A stretch of DNA of 64,000 nucleotides from Antennarius striatus (Eukaryota; Chordata; Actinopteri; Lophiiformes; Antennariidae). Numbering within the stretch: the stretch's first letter is position 1; every line of letters begins with the position of its first letter. A model generated the notes under the pieces. The model ran no database searches. It was not told where the DNA came from and saw only the letters and a list, made by a program, of their open reading frames with translations. The stretch is from the NCBI RefSeq assembly GCF_040054535.1, contig NC_090782.1, positions 24,727,501-24,791,500 of the forward strand, read 5' to 3'. Below are positions 56,260 to 64,000 of the stretch, one piece after another. Made by a program: the position numbers and the translations under genes.

Positions 56260-57010
56260 CTGGTTTTCCAAGCGTCTGGTTTTAATTTTTCTTCCAATTT
56301 CCCCAGTAATTTTATTTTCCTAGAACTTTTAATTTCCTTGCATCCCTAGTTCTCCTAGTGTCTGGTCTTTCCAGTAAAGATGAGTTTCCTCTCCTCTACA
56401 GTTTTCCTGGTCTCTCAAAGTTCAGCAGTGTTCCTAATTTAGTTACCGTCTCCTAGGTTTCTCTTGTTTCCTAAGGTCCAATTTTTCTAATGTCTGGTTT
56501 AGCTAGAGGTTGTAGTTGTCCTAGTCTCTTGTTTTATGATGGTTTCTCATTTACCTAGTCTCTGGTTTACCTACAACTTGTAGCTTTCCTAGTGTCTCTC
56601 ATTTTCCTAGTCTCTAGTTTACCTAGAACACCAACACTGGTTTTCCTAGAGCTTTTAGTTTACTGAGCGTCTCCCATTTTCCTTGTGTCTCTGGTTTTCC
56701 TAGTGTCTCATTTTCCGACTCTGGTTTTCCTAGTGTCTCTGGTTTTCCTAATGTCACACATTCTCCTACTCTCTGGTTTACCTACACTTTCTAGTTTTCC
56801 TGGTATCTCTCATTTTATAGTCTCTGGTCTTCCTAGAGGTTTTAGTTTTCCTAGTGTCACACATTTTCCTAATCTCTGTTTTACCTAGAACTTCTACATT
56901 TCCTAGTGTCTCTCATATTCATGGTCTCTGGTTTTCCTGGAGCTCCTAGTTTTCTGAGTGTCTCTCATTTTCCTAGTTTGGTTTTCTGAGTGTCTCTTGG
57001 AAAATTCTAT
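56260..57010. repeat. Degenerate CTAGTGTCTCTGGTTTTC minisatellite
   Basis: Irregular units of about 20-30 bp alternating TTTTCCTAG, TGTCTCTGG or TGTCTCTCA, and TTTACCTAGA. Heavy divergence suggests age. Pyrimidine-rich on the plus strand. Confidence 0.85.
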
Positions 57011-57756
57011 AATGGACATCTTTTTGTCAGCTGGGAGGTAACAGAACCCCCTAGTTTTCTGGATCCAGGGGTAATCCCTGACCAGCACCAGGTACTCCTG
57101 AAACAGAAACCAAGACAGCATTACACCTTCATAAATCTTTCACACGACTGCACCAACACCAGTTTGTCCGGATTGATCTTGTATCCCTGAATCTGGGCCC
57201 TGGTGGTCTCTGAAGGCCCAGAGGGCCGGCATGAGTGAAGCCAAGTGGCAGGACTGAGCTCTGAACCCGGTCCCACGGGGAGGGTTTGGTAGCTACGCCG
57301 TCCTGTTCCACCCAAACGCTGCCAACAACAAGCTCCTCCTCCCGCCGTTGTCAGGGGCAACGGCTGAGAACTGCCGAATTTGGACCCGAGTAGAACCATG
57401 TGTACCTGGACCCTCCTCCTGCTCTACTGTAAATAGAATCTCTTAGATGTCCGAACGAACACGAACCCAAACCGTGGTGAAAACACTAAACAAAGTGAGA
57501 TGTGAGCTGCAAGAGCGAGCAGCTCGGCTGAGAACGCCATAGTCGCTGCCAATGGCATTGAAGAAAGAGATGACATCATCGATCCTGTCTCAATTCTTCC
57601 AGTTCCTTAAGACTAAAGACCCCCGGTTATCAAACGGATAACAAAAATCAAACTGTTTTCTGGAAAGTTTCTGATGTTCGCCATAGACCAGGGAGAGCGT
57701 GACCACGCTGCAAAGACACGCTGCAATGTCACACCACAAGATGTGGAAAAGACGCA

Positions 57757-57852
57757 ACGCTAACACACACCAACGCTAACACACACCAACGCTAACACAC
57801 ACCAACGCTAACACACACCAACGCTAACACACACCAACGCTAACACACACCA
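57757..57852. repeat. 16-bp minisatellite
   Basis: Six nearly perfect GCTAACACACACCAAC units. Confidence 0.97.
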
Positions 57853-57960
57853 ACTAGAGCAGGTTTGCAGATGTCAGGTTTTTATCTTCCTCACTCAACT
57901 TTAAGTAAAAATGAAGCCACGCCTCGTTTTGTGTCTTAAGTTTTCTTTTAAAAACTGTAG

Positions 57961-57962
<2 letters not shown>

Positions 57963-58045
<83 letters not shown>

Positions 58046-58126
58046 CAGCTGCCAGGACTCTACTCCCTGAGCTGTAATCAGCAGTTTAATGAGCCTTAGA
58101 GGGTTTCATGTTCAACACTGTCAGTG

Positions 58127-58165
<39 letters not shown>
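57963..58165. repeat. Two (TG)n arrays
   Basis: 57963-58043 and 58124-58165 are TG dinucleotide runs about 80 bp apart. Confidence 0.95.
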
Positions 58166-58167
<2 letters not shown>

Positions 58168-58245
58168 GGGGGGTTATTTATCTTGGGGATAAGAATCAAG
58201 GCTCTTGAATGATCTCCTATACGCTCCTGAGGAGAGAAACGCCAA

Positions 58246-58247
58246 GG

Positions 58248-58317
<70 letters not shown>

Positions 58318-58336
58318 GATGATGGTGATGGTGATG

Positions 58337-58368
<32 letters not shown>

Positions 58369-58378
58369 GGTGATGATG
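58246..58378. repeat. (GAT)n array with GGT interruptions
   Basis: About 44 GAT-type triplets. Poly-Met and poly-Ile frames on both strands are artefacts. Confidence 0.97.
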
Positions 58379-58857
58379 AAGAGGAGGAGTACCATTAGAC
58401 CAGAATAAGATGGAGATAGATCAGAGGAAGAGGCGTGACGCTTGTCTTTGGTTTTGGTGTCTTTGGGTCCCTCAGGATCGGGTTAGACAGCTGATGAGGC
58501 CTGGGGGAGCGGTGGAGGAGGTATGTATCGACTCACCCCCCCTCCCCGACCCTCGAGAGACCCTCATCTACTCTTCCTCCCTCTTTCTTTTCCCAGGAAA
58601 AGCAAGAAAATGATTCTTCTTCGGGAATCTTCCTCTGATGAGTTCATGCGGACCGTCTCTGGAAGTCGCTCACGTCTCTAAATTTAGCCCAAGGAATTAT
58701 GGGAGGAATTAATGTAAACAGATTCGACTTAGTCTTCATTATTTTGGGGAGAGAGGGAGGGGCAGCGACCGCCAAGGGGAGGAAAAAACTGTCCCAGTTT
58801 CTAACTCCCATTTTCCCCCACAATGCACTTGCTGAGCCTGACACGAGACATTCCAGA

Positions 58858-59270
58858 CAGTCCAGGTTCACGCGGTGAAACAGTCCAGGTTCACACAGTG
58901 AAACAGTCCAGGTTCACACAGTGAAACAGTCCAGGTTCACACAGTGAAACAGTCCAGGTTCACGCAGTGAAACAGTCCAGGTTCACGCAGTGAAACAGTC
59001 CAGGTTCACACAGTGAAACAGTCCAGGTTCACACAGTGAAACAGTCCAGGTTCACACAGTGAAACAGTCCAGGTTCACACAGTGAAACAGTCCAGGTTCA
59101 CACAGTGAAACAGTCCAGGTTCACACAGTGAAACAGTCCAGGTTCACACAGTGAAACAGTCCAGGTTCACACAGTGAAACAGTCCAGGTTCACACAGTGA
59201 AACAGTCCAGGTTCACATAGTGAAACAGTCCAGGTTCACGCATTGAAACAGTCCAGGTTCACACGGTGAA
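58858..59270. repeat. 23-bp minisatellite
   Basis: About 18 units of ACAGTCCAGGTTCACACAGT plus GAA, with only a few CACG/CACA and CATA variants. Near-perfect identity implies recent expansion. Units are directly adjacent, with no spacers. Confidence 0.97.
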
Positions 59271-59646
59271 GCAGCATTAGAAACACTACACCATTGTCTC
59301 CAGACCAGGTTTTGGTTGGTCAACAGTTCCACCTCTTACGTGATGCGACCCCTGATTGCCCCCTGACCCCGTCCTTCCAGGTGACCCCCCCCCACTCCGT
59401 CTCAGATCATCACACGTTTAAAGACCCACGAATGGAACCCGAGGGCAAAACTGGCGTCTTCATTGCAACTTTTTGCCTCAGCATCATAACTGCCCCCCCC
59501 CACCAACCCCCCCCCATGTGACTAAACGACACTGAGTGTGTTCCAACGCTGCCCTGCTGAGTCTGGGCCCCACGCCCGGGCGTCCTCCTCCCCCACCCTA
59601 CTCTGACCAATGCAACCAGGCTGAGCGTTTAAACACCCCCCACAAA

Positions 59647-59648
<2 letters not shown>

Positions 59649-59689
<41 letters not shown>
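59649..59689. repeat. (CA)n microsatellite
   Basis: About 41 bp of CA. Confidence 0.95.
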
Positions 59690-59693
<4 letters not shown>

Positions 59694-59747
59694 GCACCGA
59701 TTTCAACGCCGTATTTCTACAAAAAGCGGGCATTTTGCAGCTGTTTG

Positions 59748-59852
59748 ACGCGGGGTGGGGGGTGGTTCGGGGGTGGGGGGTGGTTCGGGGGTGGGGGGTG
59801 GTTCGGGGGTGGGGGGTGGTTCGGGGGTGGGGGGTGGTTCGGGGGTGGGGGG
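59748..59852. repeat. 18-bp G-rich minisatellite
   Basis: About six units of GGGGTGGGGGGTGGTTCG. Every unit has runs of four to six G, so the plus strand can form G-quadruplexes. Confidence 0.95.
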
Positions 59853-60089
59853 GTCATTCATCACTCGCGGTGAATGAAGCTGCAGCTGAGCCTCAGAAAT
59901 CCACACAAACATCTCCACGATGACTCCATCCACCAATCTGCAGAGGCCACACCGGACACACCTTTACGGGACCCCCACCCCCCACCCCCCCATGCGGGAA
60001 AATCAGCCCCCAGATCGAGTGGCAGCACAATTTACCACAAGGTCACCCGCGGATTTGAGTCTTGGGGGTGGGGGGGTAAATATGTAGAA

Positions 60090-60360
60090 TAATCGACTAA
60101 ACGAACGCGGACGCGCCGGTGCGTCTCCAGACCGACCCAGCATCACGTACCTGCTTCACTGCGCGCTCCTGATTGGACCAACCTGTCATCACACAATCAG
60201 AGCGCGTGTCAGCGTCGGCATCTGATGAACCCGCGCGCCTTATTTCTCACATCTCATTTAAAAACGTTTCAATCCGTCGATGCGTAATTGCGCAAAACTG
60301 CGCCGCAAGATCCCGGACGTGCGCTCCTCCCGTGACGTAAAAAAACACTTTTCTTCCACG
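60090..60360 (-). promoter_or_regulatory. adcyap1r1: Candidate CpG-rich promoter and non-coding first exon of adcyap1r1
   Basis: CpG-rich DNA 4 kb upstream of the first coding exon. On the minus strand it has a CCAAT box at 60176-60172, a CRE-like TGACGTAA reading at 60333-60340 (TTACGTCA on the minus strand) and a strong splice donor, AAGCAG then GTACGTG, with the exon ending at 60151. This would splice to the acceptor at 56110. The arrangement fits the known presence of 5' non-coding exons in PAC1 genes but is inferred. Confidence 0.35.
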
Positions 60361-60732
60361 CGTGTCGCTCATGTCTCACCATCGCATCAGGAATCTGTCA
60401 CTGGGGCGGCGCGGGATGAACCAGCCCCCCCACCGGGCAGCGAGGCGCAAGACTCCCCCCCCCCGGGGTTCCAAGAAACACAACTTCCAGTCCGTACCGA
60501 ATGTTGCGGACTTGATCCTGAAACCCGACCGAGTGGTTCTGGGTGGGGTGATGGTGGTGGGGTATTAATTCGGGTTTCTGCCCCCGCGCTGTGGAGCGAA
60601 TCTTGAGCTGCCCTGCGGATGGATGGCTGCGCGCTTCGCCCTCCGCGGAAGAATGCGCCGCGCATTTCTGCTCACACACTCCTCCTCCTCTCCCTCTCTC
60701 CCTCTCAATTACGCGCACACACTTTGTCGCGC

Positions 60733-60777
60733 GCGCACGCGCACACACACACAGACACACAGATACACAGACACACA

Positions 60778-60816
<39 letters not shown>

Positions 60817-60913
60817 ACACACACACACACACACAAATGCGCGAGGGAGCACAAATCCAATTTTGCGTGATCGATGTGAGACATGAACAGGATAAATACT
60901 CCAGTCACAAATG

Positions 60914-60971
<58 letters not shown>
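60733..60971. repeat. (CA)n and (TG)n arrays in inverted order
   Basis: 60733-60835 is CA-rich with AGACAC variants; 60914-60971 is pure TG. The two are complementary and 78 bp apart, so a single strand could fold back on itself. Confidence 0.9.
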
Positions 60972-60973
<2 letters not shown>

Positions 60974-63059
60974 AGTGGTCATTGTAATGGTTCAAACAGA
61001 GATCAGGACCGCAGACCGTCATCATGGTTTTATTCCACCGGAGGGAAACGAAAGTGTGATCACGTGACCTCATGTGGTCGTAAATTACAGCAAAAATCAA
61101 TATTCCGTTAAAAGTCCATTAAATCTACAGACTGAATGATAACCGGACTGGATGTTTGTACGCTTTTGTAATATTTGTTGATGTAGCTGATCAATAAATC
61201 ACGTACTTCCGCTCAGGCTTTAGGTGTTTCTACAGGCGCTTCAGTGTTATTTATTTGTTTAATCCATTATTGCGCAAAAAATGTGTACAAATGCGGATAA
61301 AATCAAGTTCTTGCGCAGAGCAGTTCCAACCGTGAACACAAGGGGGCGCTGTGGTGGAATTTCCAGCAGCAGATGGAGAATGTTTCACAAATAAAAACGA
61401 AGAAGAAAGAAGGAGAGACATGCTCCTATTTTAGTTTTTATGTTGTTTAATTGATCGGAATTTATTCCTGACGCTCCGAAGAACGAAAATTAAATTACTG
61501 TTCGTTTGGAAATCAATAATTCTGACGACCAACAGTTCTGGTGCGCGAACAGAGGCGAGAAGAGAAGAGTTGTTGGTGCTCCAGAGGAAGCAGGAAGTGT
61601 TTCATGACATCCCAGATGTCAGCACAGTTTTCTGCTGATTCGACTCGGAGATATTTCACAACATGTTTATGTTAAAGGAAGTCGAAAAGCGCCCCCCCCC
61701 ACCCCAACACGACCCCACGCCCCACCCAGACTCATGATCGGGACTCGAGTGGTCCTCTTGAAGCCGTGACATCATCGCCAATGGATCCCCTTTAGGATTC
61801 TGACAGAGAATAATATGGGGTTGCCATAGCAACTGGCCTTTTTTTCAATGCAAAGGGGATGTGGAGTGGTGCTGGGTGGAATTGTGGGGTGCTGGGTTTG
61901 TTTGGGGGCGGGGGGGGGTGAAGATGAAGAGTGGCGGATGAACGAAAGGTCATCGATGGGAACGGACGATCGGCAGGAACGAGCCGCGGCGTCGGATTCA
62001 TCCACGTTTTCCCGCCTGTCCCTGATTGGTCAGCTCATCTCCTTCCCGCTCCTGTCTTGCCCCGCCCTTCTGACTCATCCGGATCCACTTTAGTTCAGCA
62101 AAACATTTTGACGCGGTGAATGTGAGGATATGTAAATATGAAGCATCTCCCTCATCCAGCCATGGGGATCGCCATGGCAACAGATTCTACTTGGAAGCAA
62201 GGCGACAGAGAAACCAGGAGGAGGAAGGATGGAGAAAGACACAAGGAAAACGAGTGGCGCCGTTGTTCCTCATAGGGATGACATCATCAGTGACATCATA
62301 GCCTCAGACTTCTGAGCGAAGTCTGCAGACCCATTTACCCCCACCCCCCATTGAGTCCCCCCAATGGAGATCTCCACTGGGCTCTTCACAGACCCCACCT
62401 CTCTGCTTGTCCTCCTCCCTCTGCCATCGCCATGGCAACTCTGGAGAGCGGCCTTTTTGCATGGACATGCAAAGTTCCTCATTGTCCCACGGGCGAACAC
62501 CGAGCCCCCCCCTCCCCATGGCTCCTCCTTGGTAGAACCCGACTCCTCTTTTCTCGTGATGCGTTCAAGTGTTCTGTGGGACAGACATAGAAGCTGAGTC
62601 GGAGGGTGTGAAGTCAAAGCAAAGAGGCGCCGGGGAAATAACCAACAAACGGCTTCTTTAAAGCGACAGGAAGTCATAATTAGGGCACCGGTGTGACGGC
62701 GCGTCCGGTAATTCAATGGAAACCAACGACGCGTTTGGGAGCCGTCGATTGGATTTCTTAAAGGAACAGTTCACAGATCGGATGTCTCTCGTTCGAGCTC
62801 ACGTCAGCATCACGGCTGTCCTCAAAGGCCCAGATGTTAACTAATAAATGTAACTAAATGTAACTCAATATAATGTAAAATAAATGTTACTACTCCTTCA
62901 TGTTAAATAACTTAACATTAATTACTTACTCAAGTTACAAACACTACATTATTCAAGTTACAAACAGGTTACAAAAAACATGTTTGCTTGTTTCTCTGTT
63001 CTAACATAAATCCTTTTCATTTGTCAGGTTATTAAACCCACAGAACTCCATCAATCAAG
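60972..63059. other. Gene-free DNA with three X-box motifs
   Basis: No exon recognised. RFX-type palindromes or near-palindromes lie at 61820-61833 (GTTGCCATAGCAAC), 62168-62181 and 62426-62439 (both ATCGCCATGGCAAC). A CTCF-like CACAAGGGGGCGCTG is at 61337-61351. Open frames in 61.7-62.7 kb exist on both strands but none shows a known domain. Confidence 0.4.
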
Positions 63060-63306
63060 GATCAAACTATCAATCAATCAAGAAAAATAACATCAGACAC
63101 AAGCTAGGACATAACTTTGTCTAAAATGTTTTTATCAAAAGATAAAATGGATTTAATTATTGCATTGTGGGAAATGTAGTTTTGCTCAAAGCACACTTTT
63201 TCCCTACTTATTTTTAGACTGTCTGACATTTTATGCTCTGGCGGGCCACATAAAATGATGTGGAGGGCCACGTTTGGCCCCCGGGCCTTGAGTTTGACAC
63301 ATGTGA
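63060..63306 (+). mobile_element. hAT-like non-autonomous element (copy 2)
   Basis: Same orientation and ends as 6049-6264 (GATCAAACTATCAATCAATC to GAGTTTGACACATGTG). It is about 30 bp longer because of extra sequence near 63130-63180 (TTATCAAAAGATAAAATGGA). Confidence 0.65.
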
Positions 63307-64000
63307 GCTAAAAGATCCAATGCTAAAGCAAGTTTGCCTTTGTAGCCTTTAGGCTAAAAAGTTAGCATTACCTCAACTGAGGAAAGCAAACAAACCCGGA
63401 AATCAAAATGAAATGAGAAACTCCTCAGACTGATTCCTCTCAGAGGACGGAGGTTATAAAAAGATTCTGGTCCCGACTGTGGCCGATCCAAAACGTTTAA
63501 TTTTTTTTCTTTGGAAGCGCGTCAACTGTCAGTCGGCTGAAGGTCCAGACCTCTTCAGAAATAGACCCCAGAAATAACCCAAGCCAATCGGAGGCTGCAG
63601 AGATTATCCCGTCACAGGACTAGGGATCACTCATATGAAGCCCCGGAACATCGATCTGTTCAAATGTTAAAAGAAGTGGAAAACAAAAAAAGTCGTAACC
63701 TCGCCCCAAAGTTGATGGAGCTAAATTAGCTCTATGTTTAATCACGGATTAAAAGTTCTGCCAGACAAACAAGCCAAGTTGGGTCCAATCGCTGATGAGA
63801 AACGTCTGGACGGGTTCCAGATCCGTCTCTAGTGCTTTAGAACTCCGGCTAACCAAATTTGGGAAAGTGGTAAAATTACCCCCCGAGTGCAAATCGATGA
63901 TTCGAGGTCCCCAAAAGAACCCCAAACAAACAGCCTGGTGATTCAGACGCTGACGTCCTTCACGGATCTCCATCTGAGCTCGCCGTCTTTTAAAGCCAGA
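63307..64000. other. Gene-free right edge
   Basis: I see no exon, RNA gene or recognisable repeat here. The only longer open frame (63749-63973, minus) shows no domain. Confidence 0.4.

Larger units (their letters stand above)
56088..60150 (-). other. Upstream DNA or 5' intron of adcyap1r1
   Basis: No coding exon is seen. On the minus strand, TCTGTCGCTGCTCCCAG ends at 56110, so the first coding exon may begin at 56109 with 22 bp of 5'UTR and be spliced to a non-coding exon near 60.15 kb. The stretch is dominated by minisatellites and simple repeats, listed separately. Confidence 0.4.

Noticed and set aside
58174..58408. Poly-Met / poly-Ile open frames (also 6297-6482)
   Set aside because: They are (GAT)n microsatellite translations.
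58858..59270. CRISPR-like array
   Set aside because: The 23-bp repeats are adjacent with no unique spacers, and the genome is vertebrate. The same applies to the 25-, 26- and 34-bp arrays.
61772..62716. Overlapping open frames on both strands in 61.7-62.7 kb
   Set aside because: None has a known domain, good start context or splice partners; the DNA is GC-rich, which makes chance open frames common.

Overview
The window is genomic DNA from a vertebrate, almost certainly a teleost fish. The coding parts are short exons with GT/AG introns, CpG-rich promoters and AATAAA signals. The rest is full of (CA)n arrays, minisatellites and fish-type transposons (RTE LINE, Tc1, hAT and pogo-like elements). 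The species cannot be named from the sequence.

Three protein-coding genes can be followed from ATG to stop with every splice phase agreeing. (1) atpaf1, + strand, 4413-7662, 9 exons, 302 aa: the mitochondrial F1-ATPase assembly factor. (2) A class B1 (secretin-family) GPCR, + strand, 26384-45134, 13 exons, 460 aa, most like the GHRH receptor. (3) adcyap1r1, - strand, 56087-50788, 13 exons, 446 aa: the PACAP (PAC1) receptor. The two receptors are tail to tail. Eight consecutive exons, from TM1 to the start of the C-terminal tail, have identical lengths (98, 133, 154, 61, 70, 92, 130 and 42 nt), so they are ancient duplicates. Both encode peptide-hormone receptors that normally couple to Gs/cAMP.

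Layout: 1-4.4 kb, CpG-rich edge and gene-poor DNA; 4.4-7.85 kb, atpaf1 with an RTE piece and a hAT-like piece in intron 2; 9.0-19.3 kb, a large AT-rich satellite with nested periodicities (about 31 bp, about 95 bp, then 480 and 675 bp blocks); 19.3-26.1 kb, gene-free with minisatellites and an RTE 3' end; 26.2-45.1 kb, the GHRHR-like gene, with introns swollen by repeats, including a nested pair of transposons; 45.1-50.8 kb, the convergent intergenic or 3'UTR region with a dead Tc1 element; 50.8-56.1 kb, the compact adcyap1r1 gene; 56.1-64 kb, its probable upstream region with minisatellites, a CpG-rich candidate promoter near 60.1-60.35 kb and RFX-type X-boxes.

No prokaryotic-style system, CRISPR array, tRNA or rRNA was seen. 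The most unusual structures are the hierarchical satellite, an RTE derivative that keeps only its 5'UTR and 3' end, the nesting of that derivative inside a MITE, and a hairpin at the truncation point of another RTE copy.
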